From: Bombyx mori
Lineage: Eukaryota > Arthropoda > Insecta > Lepidoptera > Bombycidae
Assembly (NCBI RefSeq): GCF_030269925.1
Contig: NC_085123.1
Location: forward strand, 9,672,001-9,736,000
Length of the DNA stretch: 64,000 bases
Direction of reading: 5' to 3'
Program-made: the position numbers and the translations under genes
The notes under the pieces: generated by a model
The model's input: only the letters and a program-made list of their open reading frames with translations
The model's database searches: none
What the model was told of the DNA's origin: nothing
Part shown: in pieces, positions 1 through 11,045 of the stretch
How positions within the stretch are numbered: position 1 is the first letter of the stretch
How the letters are laid out: every line of letters starts with the position of its first letter

Positions 1-290
1 ATTCTTACGAACATACAAATTTTCCTTGTTTATGTTTCTCAAACGCTGATTCCTCGAGTCAGTTTGAGTCATCAGATTTATTAGAGCGTCTGTAGTCTAA
101 AACGGTTAAACGTCCGATATAGTTATGGAATAATGCCACCCTCAAAATTCGATAAGCTTGTCTGACAGTGTGAGCAGTGTACATTGACAATTTTTTGAAA
201 CCTATAATCCGATAAACAAAATAACGTTTTTGATTTTGTGAGACCTTGTTGAAAGTACAGTTCTACAGTCATAGTTCTCTATTTATGCCT

Positions 291-478
291 AATTCTGCCG
301 TGAAGTAGTAATGCGTTTTGGTTTGAAGGGTGGCGCAGCCGTTGTCTATACTGAGACCTTAGGACTTATATCTCAAGGTGTTTGGCGTATTTACGTTGTA
401 GATGTCTATGGGCTCCAGTAACCACTTAACATCAGGTGGTCTGTGAGCTCGTCCACTCATCTAAGCAATAAAAAAAAA
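291..478 (+). mobile_element. Bm1-type SINE, 3' part
   Basis: It matches the 3' half of the SINE described at 54881-55336, from the 'ttctgccgtgaag' block through 'gtctatgggctccag' to the 'ctaagcaataaa' tail. The upstream third is missing, so this copy is truncated. No clear target-site duplication was found. Family assignment is from recognition; the match to the other copies in the window is seen directly. Confidence 0.85.
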
Positions 479-1889
479 TTGACACAGAGGTTTTTATAAA
501 AAATTGCTTTCTTGATTTAACTTATTAATGGAAGTAGCAACGATATTTTCTTCCGAGACGTCAAATTTGTAAATTAAAAAACTATTTTTCTTATCCTGTA
601 ATTACTCTCTATCGGACTAGTGCCAGGTCAAAGATAAAATCTAGACAACGCCTATATTAAAGGCGCTAATTTAATTTATTAAAATACGCACTGGCGACAC
701 TTCAGTCATGCTCACTTTTTTATAGTATAAACTGAATTTTCTGTTTCGATAAACTAATCATACTCTTTATTGATCTAGATACTTCGAGCTCACTCACGAC
801 TTGTCTAGTTTTAAATGATTACTGGAGCAAAAATACATAACTTGAATGCTTTGAAACATGAAGTAGAACCTCACTTGTCATATATAGAACGACATACAAT
901 TTACTCATTACAATCACTAAAAATTACCGTCCGCTAGACTTTAAGGTCGGCATAGATATTCCTATTCTGACATAGGCGTTAAGAATAAACTAAGAACGGA
1001 TTTTACCCAGAATAATGTTTTATTTATCATTCCGTACATGATCGTTGCTACTGGTAACTTATAGACCAGAGATTTACACAAGCGACTATTTACATCCGGA
1101 AAATGTAATGTATTTAATTATTTATGAATAATAAATACAACTCGGGTGAAGCCGCGAGGCAAGTCTAATATTTTTTAACGCTAATACTGGTGCTTTGAAT
1201 CACAACTAAATAAGCAAGATGATGAAACCTACTACTGTGAATTCAAAGCACGATCTGCCACATCTTATACGCAAATCCATACTGAACAATCGGCAAATGA
1301 AAAATCATTTGCACCAATATCGTTATTAAAATAATTGCCATAGGTAGGCTAAATTGTGTTAACTTTAAATTTTAAAAAAAGAACGCAAATTTCTTTAGAA
1401 TTTTCACTACTTATAACTTACTTCTTCCCAACGCTTCGATCTACGCTAGGCGATTTTGCTCAAAGCAACCGCTATGAACTCCGTCTCGATAATAAACAGG
1501 ACATACACATTTATTTCCTTTAGTAACACACATTTATAAACATACATTTACTAAGCTAAATTGCTCCATTTCGGCCGCAGTCTTACAACTGTGCTAACCC
1601 TTTGGATCACTGAGAAGTTTGTAATTACAACTTCTCCATTAACGAAGTGCTAAAATGAGTCGGAAGAGATATGGAGTTTGCCAAATCAGATCCAACAAAA
1701 CGAACTCGCGTTCGGTGCTTTCAGTTCTCTGACAAGAATAATAAGTAAAAATGAATACTCGGTACGTTGATTAAATTGTTGAATCCTCGGCTGAGGACAA
1801 TGAACTTGCTCGTTTGATAATTACGTATCAAAAGAACACGTCTATTTTGAAGTGTATGCTTGTTTATGTAACTTTGAAATGTCTGCAAG
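479..1889. other. Unassigned AT-rich stretch
   Basis: No open frame above noise and no repeat that recurs elsewhere in the window. A short block near 1141-1170 ('ctcgggtgaagccgcgagg') resembles the GC-rich end of decayed lepidopteran Helitrons but lacks a readable terminus. Confidence 0.4.
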
Positions 1890-2134
1890 TTTTTTTTTAT
1901 TGCTTAGATGGGTGGACGAGCTCACAGCCCTCCTGGTGTTAAGTGTTTACTGGAGCCCATAGACATCTACAATGTTAATGCACCACCCACCTTGAGATAT
2001 AAGTTCTAAGGTCTCAGTATAGTTACAACGGCTGCCCCACCCTTCAAACCGAAACGCATTACTGCTTCACGGCAGAAAAAGGCGGGGTGGTGGTACCTAC
2101 TCGTTCGGACTCACAAGAGGTCCTACCACCAGTA
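1890..2134 (-). mobile_element. Bm1-type SINE, headless form
   Basis: On the plus strand it runs from poly-T and 'attgcttagatgggtgg' to 'cctaccaccagta', so the element points left. It stops exactly at the 'tactggtggtagg' boundary shared by many copies here and lacks the tRNA-related head. Confidence 0.88.
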
Positions 2135-2579
2135 GGAGTTTGTGTGTTATATACTTTTATTCTTCATTACCGGCAACTGAGGTAGCAAATTAATTGTCAT
2201 ACATAATGCGTGGCATAAATCATAAGACTGTGATGACAAACCTCCAGTCATTTTGGACATTCATAAGAGCTGGTGTCAATATTTCACGTTTCACGTCACA
2301 CAGACAGTATTTCAGGTTTACTAAACGTATACAATTTGGATCTTAAAAATAAAACATAAATAAAAGTGGGACATAATATATAGATTCAACCCGTAATCAA
2401 TCTAAGCGATCACATCTACTTTCCTCTTTACTGTATTAAACTGTTATTGTACATTGAATATCCATGGAATTTAACACTTCGAACACAAATTCTGCCGAAA
2501 TAAACAAAAGAATAGATGTCATAAAACCGGAGCCTTATTGATTGCGGTAATAAAAATAATCATTGTAAACACGGAAGGG

Positions 2580-3008
2580 CTATAAAAGGTCAGGCCTAAC
2601 ACCTGAAGTTAACCCTACGACTGCGACCGCATTTATCTGCCCGCTGTATTTACCTAGAGACCAAGTTTTTGTGACGGATTGGCCTAATTTAACATTCTGG
2701 TCCCCCTCACCATACGCCTGGCCGTGAGACACAACAAAAGTTTTACAGAAGGTTGAGTTTTTAATTAGAAAACATTTTAGCTTAAATTTTGATGGATTTT
2801 TTGGAGCAAGCTTTTTTTTATTATTTATAGTAGAAAAAAACACTTGAACAATAAAAATAACACTTGTCAGGGCTTCTTGCTTATTATTCACGTCTGTGGT
2901 AAGTAAAACAGCAGATTTCGTTACAGAAATATCATACATACCACGAGTATAAATAGTGCTGCAGTACGTCAGAGGTGCTTCCAAAAACCGGCATTGTGAT
3001 GATCCCAA
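2580..3008 (-). CDS. Unassigned 142-codon ORF
   Basis: This is the longest open frame in the first 4 kb and I do not recognise it. The first 90 or so residues are lysine- and asparagine-rich with a hydrophobic patch. The last 50 or so are more balanced in composition (glycine, valine, serine) and come from less AT-rich DNA. There is no signal peptide at the annotated methionine, no zinc knuckle and no catalytic motif. It could be a decayed transposon ORF, the C-terminal exon of a real gene, or chance. The change in composition along its length is the only reason to list it. Confidence 0.18.
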   Translation of the reverse strand: MGSSQCRFLEAPLTYCSTIYTRGMYDISVTKSAVLLTTDVNNKQEALTSVIFIVQVFFSTINNKKKLAPKNPSKFKLKCFLIKNSTFCKTFVVSHGQAYGEGDQNVKLGQSVTKTWSLGKYSGQINAVAVVGLTSGVRPDLL

Positions 3009-3261
3009 TACTATAAGAAAAATGAATTCTTACCTGAACACATGCGCCCGTCATATTATATATTATTATAATATTATATACTATCAACGATATCCCTAGT
3101 GGATTGGCATAATGGTTGGAGTTTCTGATACTTAGGCGATGGATGCATCTTTCTCTCTGAGTGCGCTTTTTTGCTTTCACTAATATATAGATAATTTTTA
3201 CTAAGATATTATGGGGCTTGACCGAAATAAAAGCTCAGTAATCAGATCTTGTGTACTGAGT

Positions 3262-3328
3262 ACTCCAAATTTGCTTTAATTTTTGGCTGGCAATACTGTT
3301 AGGCCAAAAATTAAAGCAAATTTGGAGT
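3262..3328. repeat. Perfect 26-bp inverted repeat (hairpin)
   Basis: Arms at 3262-3287 and 3303-3328 are exact reverse complements, separated by a 15-nt spacer. The left arm starts 'actccaaatttgc' and ends 'tttttggc'. A transcript from either strand would fold into a long stem-loop. It may be a small foldback element; no flanking duplication was found. Confidence 0.9.
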
Positions 3329-4030
3329 TGATGTAATCTGTCACGTAACGTTATTTACTAAAGTTTATTTTTTTAAATTTATTTAATTAGTTGTACCAAT
3401 AAAGTGACATTTATCAGGTATCTGTACCGACTTCTTCTTCTTGCCCTTTTCCCTAATTACGTGGGATCCGCGCCGCAAGTCCTTTTCATCATGCTGCATG
3501 GTATTTAGCATAGGTTTTACAACTGGCCGCCTGCCTGTCATCAACTCTACTCGAATCCGTTTCTTCTTGGTTTCCTTTATTTCATCCATTTTACGATCTA
3601 TGATTTGTATTTTATTATTAAAAACATTTATGAGACTAAAACTTAGACTTTCAAATTCAGAAAAGATAAAAATATCTGTACTGTATCTGTAATGACGTGT
3701 AATATATCCCAATTGTAAATATAATACATATAACAATGCAAATAGTTTTAAACGTAATAACGTAAATAAATAAAAAAGATTGATTAACTATACAAATTCG
3801 TATTCATAAAGTAAAGGGTTGCGACAATAGTTTCCTTCGATTGCCTGCCAGGCGTGCTTCAATTGCGCACCATGTGTGATCATCGCCAGAAGAGTGTAAA
3901 AATAATTTTAATAGTCCTGGTAATTCTACGTTTCAGAATGGAATGCAAAAAAGTTTCGATGCAAATTTAGGCAGGATCGTGGTACTCGTTCGTACGGACT
4001 TTTTTCCTACCAACAGCATACACATTGTTA
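3329..4030. other. Unassigned stretch with a lysine-rich ORF
   Basis: A 117-codon frame on the minus strand (3383-3736) ends in a basic, lysine- and arginine-rich segment. I recognise no family, and an 83-codon frame overlaps it on the other strand. I treat it as unproven. The rest is AT-rich with nothing recognisable. Confidence 0.3.
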
Positions 4031-4190
4031 TCCACAGACACAGCCTCTGAGTTTCTCGCCGTATTTTCTCAGTGGTTCACAATGCCGATCCGGTGGTAGG
4101 TTCAGCGCAGCACTGCTCTTGCTAGGGCAGATATTAGTGATTTATTTGCGACTGAGCCACGTGGGCTCGCCCATCAACTAAGAAGAAATC
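4031..4190 (+). mobile_element. Jockey-like LINE 3'UTR relic
   Basis: The sequence follows the 3'UTR of the LINE ending at 28418: 'gagtttctcgcc', 'ttctcagtgg', 'gatccggtggtag' and 'actgctcttgctaggg' occur in the same order and spacing. All coding sequence is gone. Confidence 0.75.
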
Positions 4191-4195
4191 AGGAA

Positions 4196-4407
4196 GGTGG
4201 TAGGACCTCTTGTGAGTCCGCACGGGTAGGTACCACCGCCCCACCTATTTCTGCCGTGAAGCAGTAATGCGTTTCGGTTTGAAGGGTGGGGCAGCCGTTG
4301 TAACTATACTGAGACCTTAGAACTTATATCTTAAGGTGTGTGGGCGCATTTACGTTGTAGATGTCTATGGGCTCCAGTAACCACACAAATATAAGCAATA
4401 AAAAAAA
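4196..4407 (+). mobile_element. Bm1-type SINE with 3' internal deletion
   Basis: It starts at 'ggtggtaggacctcttgtgag' and follows the family to 'ctccagtaacca'. It then skips the 'caggtgggctgtgagctcg' block and resumes at 'ataagcaataaaa'. Confidence 0.87.
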
Positions 4408-4466
4408 TTAAAAAACACTTATGATATCTTAAGCGATCTTAAGATATCTTTAATGCGATTTACAAT

Positions 4467-4481
4467 AAGATCAATAAAAAA
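4467..4481 (+). repeat. TSD, left copy (LINE 4482-6619)
   Basis: 'aagatcaataaaaaa' is repeated exactly at 6620-6634, directly after the LINE poly-A. A 15-bp duplication fits target-primed reverse transcription. Confidence 0.85.
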
Positions 4482-6619
4482 ATCGTATTCGAATGCGTGC
4501 CCTACAACGCGACGTAAAGTCTCGCATCGCCGAAGTCCGAGATGCCAGATGGTCTGATTTCTTAGAAGGACTCGCGCCCTCCCAAAGGTCTTACTACCGC
4601 TTAGCTCGTACTCTCAAATCGGATACGGTAGTAACTATGCCACCCCTCGTAGGCCCCTCAGGCCGACTCGCCGCGTTCGATGATGACGAAAAAGCAGAGC
4701 TGCTGGCCGATACATTGCAAACCCAGTGCACGCCCAGCACTCAATCCGTGGACCCTGTTCATGTAGAATTAGTAGACAGTGAGGTAGAACGCAGAGCCTC
4801 CTTGCCACCCTCGGATGCGTTACCACCCGTCACCCCGATGGAAGTTAAAGACTTGATCAAAGACCTACGTCCTCGCAAGGCTCCCGGTTCCGACGGTATA
4901 TCTAACCGCGTTATTAAACTTCTACCCGTCCAACTCATCGTGATGTTGGCATCTATTTTCAATGCCGCTATGGCGAACTGTATCTTTCCCGCGGTGTGGA
5001 AAGAAGCGGACGTTATCGGCATACATAAACCCGGTAAACCAAAAAATCATCCGACGAGCTACCGCCCGATTAGCCTCCTCATGTCTCTAGGCAAACTGTA
5101 TGAGCGTCTGCTCTACAAACGCCTCAGAGACTTCGTCTCATCTAAGGACATTCTCATCGATGAACAATTCGGATTCCGTACAAATCACTCATGCGTTCAA
5201 CAGGTGCACCGCCTCACGGAGCACATTCTTGTGGGGCTTAATCGACCAAAACCGTTATACACAGGAGCTCTCTTCTTCGACGTCGCAAAAGCGTTCGACA
5301 AAGTCTGGCACAATGGTTTGATTTTCAAACTATTCAACATGGGCGTGCCGGATAGTCTCGTGCTCATCATACGGGACTTCTTGTCGAACCGCTCTTTTCG
5401 ATATCGAGTCGAGGGAACCCGCTCCTCCCCACGACCTCTCACAGCTGGAGTCCCGCAAGGCTCTGTCCTCTCACCCCTCCTATTTAGCTTATTCGTCAAC
5501 GATATTCCCCGGTCGCCGCCGACCCATTTAGCTTTATTCGCCGACGACACGACTGTTTACTATTCTAGTAGAAATAAGTCCCTAATCGCGAAGAAGCTTC
5601 AGAGCGCAGCCCTAGCCCTAGGACAGTGGTTCCGAAAATGGCGCATAGACATCAACCCATCGAAAAATACTGCGGTGCTATTTCAGAGGGGAAGCTCCAC
5701 ACGGATTTCCTCCCGGATTAGGAGGAGGAATCTCACACCCCCGATTACTCTCTTTAGACAACCCATACCCTGGGCCAGGAAGGTCAAGTACCTGGGCGTT
5801 ACCCTGGATGCATCGATGACATTCCGCCCGCATATAAAATCAGTCCGTGACCGTGCCGCGTTTATTCTCGGTAGACTCTACCCCATGATCTGTAAGCGGA
5901 GTAAAATGTCCCTTCGGAACAAGGTGACACTTTACAAAACTTGCATAAGGCCCGTCATGACTTACGCGAGTGTGGTGTTCGCTCACGCGGCCCGCACACA
6001 CATAGACACCCTCCAATCCCTACAATCCCGCTTTTGCAGGTTAGCTGTCGGGGCTCCGTGGTTCGTGAGGAACGTTGACCTACACGACGACCTGGGCCTC
6101 GAATCAATTCGGAAATACATGAAGTCAGCGTCGGAACGATACTTCGATAAGGCTATGCGTTATGATAATCGCCTTATCGTTGCCGCCGCTGACTACTCCC
6201 CGAATCCTGATCATGCAGGAGCCAGTCACCGTCGACGCCCTAGACACGTCCTTACGGATCCATCAGATCCAATAACCTTTGCATTAGATGCCTTCAGCTC
6301 TAATACTAGGGGCAGGCTTAGGGACCCCGGTAACCGTACTCGTCGAACTCGACAAAGAGGTCGACGTGCAACCTAACCCATGCATCAGCCCGCTGAGTTT
6401 CTCGCCGGATCTTCTCAGCGGGTCGCGATTCCGATCCGGTAGTAGATTCATTCGCGAAACAATTGCTCTTGAGTTGTTAGGTCTCCTTCGGAGGCGCTCG
6501 GGCAGTTGTTAGCAAATCCCACCCCTCTTGGCTGAGCCTTTGCTCGCCCACCTGTCCTGGTGAAACTGGAAAGGCCTTCGGGCCACCAGTAAACTTTCAA
6601 TCATAAAAAAAAAAAAAAA
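4482..6619 (+). mobile_element. 5'-truncated Jockey-like LINE
   Basis: This 2.1-kb insert is bounded by a 15-bp target-site duplication. It holds one ORF (4493-6376), a 3'UTR of about 220 bp ('gtttctcgccggatcttctc' onward) and a poly-A tail near 6603-6620. The endonuclease and all of ORF1 are missing, as expected for incomplete reverse transcription. Copies at 21731-22242 and 33825-34310 share this 3'UTR subtype. The longer element at 23748-28418 is a related but distinct subtype. Confidence 0.92.
4493..6376 (+). CDS. Jockey-like reverse transcriptase, C-terminal 627 codons of ORF2
   Basis: The frame is uninterrupted. RT motifs appear in order: the 'APGSDGI' region near residue 130, 'SYRPISLL' near 190, 'FDVAKAFDKVWH' near 265 (first catalytic aspartate), 'GVPQGSVLSPLLF' near 320 and 'FADDT' near 350 (catalytic aspartate pair). 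A basic tail rich in arginine ends the protein. The family normally has an APE-type endonuclease before the RT; here it is cut off, and the first methionine is internal to ORF2. The enzyme would copy LINE RNA at a nicked target, but without an endonuclease or a normal 5' promoter this copy cannot move by itself. The intact frame suggests a fairly recent insertion. Confidence 0.93.
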   Translation: MRALQRDVKSRIAEVRDARWSDFLEGLAPSQRSYYRLARTLKSDTVVTMPPLVGPSGRLAAFDDDEKAELLADTLQTQCTPSTQSVDPVHVELVDSEVERRASLPPSDALPPVTPMEVKDLIKDLRPRKAPGSDGISNRVIKLLPVQLIVMLASIFNAAMANCIFPAVWKEADVIGIHKPGKPKNHPTSYRPISLLMSLGKLYERLLYKRLRDFVSSKDILIDEQFGFRTNHSCVQQVHRLTEHILVGLNRPKPLYTGALFFDVAKAFDKVWHNGLIFKLFNMGVPDSLVLIIRDFLSNRSFRYRVEGTRSSPRPLTAGVPQGSVLSPLLFSLFVNDIPRSPPTHLALFADDTTVYYSSRNKSLIAKKLQSAALALGQWFRKWRIDINPSKNTAVLFQRGSSTRISSRIRRRNLTPPITLFRQPIPWARKVKYLGVTLDASMTFRPHIKSVRDRAAFILGRLYPMICKRSKMSLRNKVTLYKTCIRPVMTYASVVFAHAARTHIDTLQSLQSRFCRLAVGAPWFVRNVDLHDDLGLESIRKYMKSASERYFDKAMRYDNRLIVAAADYSPNPDHAGASHRRRPRHVLTDPSDPITFALDAFSSNTRGRLRDPGNRTRRTRQRGRRAT

Positions 6620-6634
6620 AAGATCAATAAAAAA
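6620..6634 (+). repeat. TSD, right copy (LINE 4482-6619)
   Basis: Exact match to 4467-4481, following the poly-A. Confidence 0.85.
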
Positions 6635-7099
6635 TATTACCCTATATGACCTTCGTTTTCAATTTTGTTTTGTGGCAACAATGTCGCCTCGTCTCTCACG
6701 TTAATTGTGTGGTGGTTCTCATTACATTAACACAACTATTGTCTTGATTGTTCCTGTTGACGAGCTCGGTAAAATATATAGGCATTGTTAGCGTCTCATT
6801 GGAGACGTATTATTTCGACTACATTTTACGTCTTTTCATGAAGTTTTCACTAAAAGCCACCAATTTTTTTTATTTTTTTTTGCGCTGAAGGTAAATTATA
6901 TCTACACTCCTCCTGATTGTTAGAGGCATTTACCGGTAATGGGATTTCGGAGAGCAAGGATAAGCAAGAGGCAGGGGAATTTGTTTTAGGTCCTGGTACG
7001 TGGTGAATTAATATCTGAAGAGGTATTGTAATTGTGCACTTATAATAATAATAATAATTAACCAAACCTAACCTCACAGTCACAACCTAAAAAAAACAA
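6635..7099. other. Unassigned AT-rich stretch
   Basis: No recognisable gene. It ends in a short (taa) microsatellite near 7040-7058. Confidence 0.4.
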
Positions 7100-7370
7100 T
7101 AGCAGAAAAAATACACAAATATACAGACCTTAAGGATGAAGCTTTAAGAATCTGGGAACAACAAAAACATTGTCCCTCTAGTATTGTCCACAACTGGTGT
7201 TATTCCAAAACATATACATCATGGTTTTAAGCTCCTTGACCTGAAACCGAACACTTACATACTTCTTCAAAAAGCTGCTATATTAAACACGTGCAGAATC
7301 GTAAGAAAGTTTCTGCAAATAGATGATCAACCACATAATGCAATAGTAGAACACACTTAATTAGCCAACC
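7100..7370 (+). pseudogene. LINE reverse-transcriptase C-terminal relic
   Basis: Translating the plus strand gives 'EKIHKYTDLKDEALRIWEQQ' and then, after a frame change near 7172, 'STTGVIPKHIH' and 'LQKAAILNTCRIVRKFL'. The pattern of a valine-rich strand, 'GVIPK', and then 'LQKA.IL.T.RI.R.FL' is familiar from the C-terminal part of LINE-type RT proteins in insects. I am not certain of the clade; an R2/R4- or CR1-like origin is possible. The frame breaks again at a stop after about 90 codons. Microsatellite (taa) runs flank it at 7040-7058 and 7455-7470. Confidence 0.5.
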
Positions 7371-7479
7371 CCAAGAAACCGTGACATTTACTTGAGCGAG
7401 TCCATAAATGTCACTAAAGTACTACCAGCGCAAGTTGAGAAGGTAAAAATTTCAATAATAATAATAATAATACAGAAAT

Positions 7480-8221
7480 CAGTTATCCTCGATACTGCAC
7501 GCATTGTGAAGAGGTTTCTCACTCTGGAGTCCTAACCACTGGTGGCTTGTGTCGTAGACACCGCCATCAGGGGCAATCTATTTTTATATAGTGTTTTTTA
7601 AAAATTGTATTTTTAATATATTTTTTAAAAAATATAATATAATTAATAAGATTTTAAATAAATGTACATAATAATAATAATAATTACCATTTATTCCAAC
7701 CCTAAATCTCAAAATCGTTCAAAGAAACAAAAAATAAAAGAAAAATAACGAAGCTTGAAGAAGGTTATTGGTCTAGAGGAACTTCTTTATTTATTATGTA
7801 ATTTGACGAACAAACTCATGGAGCACCCGATGCTACTGATTTCCTGATTTCCACCACGATTGCCACCACCCACCATCACCATCACGAAGTCTCAGTTGTC
7901 CTGTATAACAGCTGTTCAAACTTCATACCGGAACTCTTTGTCGAAACAGGCAGTATGTTGGCACCTAAACAATAGACTTATAATGCAACCAAAATAACAA
8001 AACTGTTAGCAGCCATCAGTATAGTAATGATGAAAAGTAGATTAGGGAACCTCCTTAAAAAATTCTAAGGTCATTCCTCCCGGAATATTTTCAGAAACCT
8101 AGAGGCCTCCAATAGAAGTTAGCTTTTCACGTATGTTTTACGTTTAGTTAGAGGACTTATCGATCAAACCGGTTATCTATTAGAAAAATACGGTTACAAT
8201 CAATTTAATAGTTAGTTATTT
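7480..8221. other. Unassigned stretch
   Basis: AT-rich with a (taa) run at 7668-7683. No coding signal. Confidence 0.4.
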
Positions 8222-8471
8222 ACTGGTGGTAGGACCTCTTGTGAGTCCGCACGGGTAGGTACCACCGCCCCGCCTATTTCTGCCGTGAAGCAGTAATGCG
8301 TTTCGGTTTGAAGGGTGGGGCAGCCGTTGTGACTATACTGAGACCTTAGAACTATATCTCAAGGTGTGTGGCGCATTTACGTTGTAGATGTCTATGGGCT
8401 CCAGTAACCACTTAACACCAGGTGGGCTGTGAGCTCGTCCACATATCTAAGCAATAAAAAAAAAAAAAAAA
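8222..8471 (+). mobile_element. Bm1-type SINE, headless form
   Basis: Complete from 'tactggtggtaggacctcttg' to 'ctaagcaataaa' plus a long poly-A. The flanks 'gttagttattt' and 'gttaatttttt' may be a decayed target-site duplication. Confidence 0.92.
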
Positions 8472-8979
8472 GTTAATTTTTTACAAATCTCCAGCCCAAC
8501 TGTATGCATTACGGTTCAAAGACGAACTGAACGTGATTACTTAGTTCGCTAAACTAGAATCTCGTGCAAGCTGAGCATGAAAAAAGTGGACCAATTCAAA
8601 AGTAAAGTAAGTAACTTAACAGTTTTGATTGAAATTTCCCTGGGTATTTCATTAGCATGATATCTGAAAGTAACCGCGACATAATTAATTTTAATTAAAT
8701 ACTTGAGTTACACTTAAACGGAACGCTCTTTTTCATGGTAGACCGCAATCACGTACAGGGAATACCACCGCCTTCTTCTTCTTTTTTTTCCTGTCCTCAT
8801 CTCACATTATGTTTGGTCGTCAGAGCATATCTTCTTTGTCCACTCATACCATACCATTCATCCTGCTTTATTTGCCACCAAGCACTAATGCGTTCGATGA
8901 GAGCACAATTAAGACGTCAACCTCATATCTCAAGATGATATTATTATATACGTTGTGATGATCATTCAATTTCCACAAT
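8472..8979. other. Unassigned stretch
   Basis: It contains a pyrimidine run near 8770-8790. No family recognised. Confidence 0.35.
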
Positions 8980-9085
8980 GCCCTTCATGAAGCAAAGGAT
9001 CGTAGCAGTTGGAGGGAAATCGTACGGGAGAAACTGATGCAGCGGGAAAGTCTCGACCCTCAGTAATGAGGAAAACGACGCGAGG
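8980..9085 (+). pseudogene. RTE-like LINE C-terminal relic
   Basis: The plus strand encodes 'HEAKDRSSWREIVREKL' followed by a 'DPQ' stop. This is the usual end of RTE-type ORFs in insects ('W...DPQH' stop), as also seen at 19733 and 62235. A purine-rich tail (gaggaggaggagga) follows, which fits the simple-repeat tails of these LINEs. Confidence 0.5.
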
Positions 9086-9221
9086 AGGAGGAGGATGATC
9101 ATTTAATAGAAAGTGACCCGCGGCTTAGTCCGTCTACATCATTAAAGCTTATACTTACTTATAAGCGTTACTTATAATACATTCAAAATGCGATTTAATT
9201 ACTTAGATGTAGGTTCGACAA

Positions 9222-9511
9222 TCTATATATATAAAAATAAATTGCTGTTCGTTAGTTTCACTAAAACTTTAGTACGGCTTGACCGATTTGGCTAATTTTG
9301 GTATTGAATTGTTCGTGGAAGTCCAGAGGCAGTTTAAAAGGTAGATAAATATGAAAATGCTTGGAATTAAACAAAAATAACAATTTTGTTTTTCCTTTGA
9401 TGTGTCCCCCGTCAGACGGATTCCTTTTGTTTGTTTTAAGTTTATTTTATACAAAAGTTTAGGTATCTTATTTACCGATTGAGGCACTACAAAGTCTGCC
9501 GGGTCAGCTAG
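9222..9511 (+). mobile_element. Non-autonomous Helitron (Lep1-like)
   Basis: It starts with TC after a host A ('tctatatatataaaaat') and ends in CTAG ('gccgggtcagctag'), the Helitron end structure. Internal blocks 'ttgctgttcgttag', 'gaccgattt' and 'ggattccttttgtttg' recur in the copy at 62524-62809. About 290 bp with no coding capacity, so it would rely on a replicase supplied elsewhere. The host base after the end is T, as expected for A/T insertion. Confidence 0.85.
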
Positions 9512-9512
9512 T

Positions 9513-10096
9513 CACTTATAAAATTCGTATTTTATTTATTTCTGTAATCATAAGCAGCAAAACGAATTGGGAGCTCCTATAATAACAACAATAATAATAA
9601 TATATCGATGCTATATTTCCAATAATGCAATGCTATTTTTTCAAGGGTAGGACTCTGCGAACAACAGTAGTCGATCATACGCCATTTTTAATTAAATTCT
9701 AGTTGTGTTAATCTACGATTTCAAATTGAATAGAACTTGATCTCAACTAAAAGGACTCCCGGTCTGCTTCCCGTTATAAAACTTTAATTGAAATATAATT
9801 CTTCGATAACGGGTAAAGTTTTCTTTTGGCTCATGCCTGTTCGAGACAAACCCATTAACTTTGCATGCTCATATTTCCAATTATATTATTGTCGACGTTT
9901 CGTGTCTCGTTCCAAGCGTTTGTTCTCTCGCACACACGAGTTTCCGTATTATGCTGAAGTTTTAATAATGTATGCTTGGATTACTGGAATGTTTGGAGCG
10001 TACAGAGCTCGTTTCTCTTGATGCATTTTAAATTATTTGATAAGCGATGAAATGCTTAGAAAATTATTCTGAAAATATTGAATGCCACTTACTTTT
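9513..10096. other. Unassigned stretch
   Basis: A 77-codon open frame at 9788-10021 shows no recognisable motif and is probably chance. Confidence 0.35.
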
Positions 10097-10342
10097 ACTG
10101 GTGGTGGTAGGACCTCTTGAGAGTCCGCGCGAGTAGGTAACACCACCCTGCTTATTTCTGCCGTGAAGTAGTAATGCGTTTCGGTATGAAGGGTGGGGCA
10201 GCCGTTGTAACTATAACTGAGACCTTAGAACTTATGTCTCAAGGTGGGTAGCGCATTTACGTTGTAGATGTCTATAGGCTCCAGTAACCACTTAACACCA
10301 GGTGGGCTGTGACATCGTCCACCCATCTAAGTAATAAAAAAA
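10097..10342 (+). mobile_element. Bm1-type SINE, headless form
   Basis: It starts at 'actggtggtggtaggacc' and ends 'ctaagtaataaaaaaa'. A three-base 'gtg' insertion at the start is its main departure from the other copies. Confidence 0.91.
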
Positions 10343-10888
10343 CCAAATTCCATCGTCCGTCTACTACTAGACCTGAATACTTCTTCCTCGAAAAATCATA
10401 TTCAGCTACGTTTAGTATGCAAGTTTTACTATTGAAACACGATCGTAAAATACTTAGAGAAATCAGTTGAATATTCTCCAGAGAATCCTATAGTGGAATT
10501 TTATGATAACAGATGAAAATATATAGTATTGCTTTTCTAAGCCGACTCCATCCAACTATAAAGAAATTAAAATTCCAAAATTGTTGAAATGTGTTTGTTA
10601 GTTTGTCATTTCTCAACTGAGTAACGGGTAACGAATTGACGTATTTCAAATACGTAGCTTTCACGCCGGCGAGTAAAATGAGCTATATTTTGATTCAAAA
10701 ATGACATTGAAAATTAAATTTGAATGTACACATAGCCACGTGTATGTTTAAATACCCATCACTTATCTGTGCCATAAACCCGCAGGTGCACGTGCCTACT
10801 TCTAGTGCGAAAAAAACATCAGCTCAATTGCTATAGCTAAGATAACAGTTAATAAATATTACAGTGCAATTGTGACTTCTACTTTTTT
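10343..10888. other. Unassigned stretch
   Basis: Nothing recognisable on either strand. Confidence 0.35.
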
Positions 10889-11045
10889 CTATTCTATTCT
10901 ATCAGCCCATGGACGTCCACTGCTGGACATAGGCCTCCCCCAAGCCTCGCCACAAAGACCGGTCTTGCGCTGCCTGCATCCAGCGGATCCCCGCGAACCT
11001 CAATAGGTCGTCGGCCCACCTTGAAACTTCACCACTTCATTTCAC
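10889..11045 (-). mobile_element. LINE 3' end with simple-repeat tail
   Basis: It contains 'ccactgctggacataggcct' and 'gaccggtcttgcgctgcctg', a block very common in lepidopteran genomes as the C-terminal part of an RTE-like ORF read on the minus strand. A (ttcta) run sits where the LINE tail would be. A second piece is at 44526-44612. Confidence 0.55.

Noticed and set aside
3383..3736. 117-codon lysine-rich ORF as a gene
   Set aside because: No recognisable domain, a competing frame on the other strand, and low-complexity basic composition.
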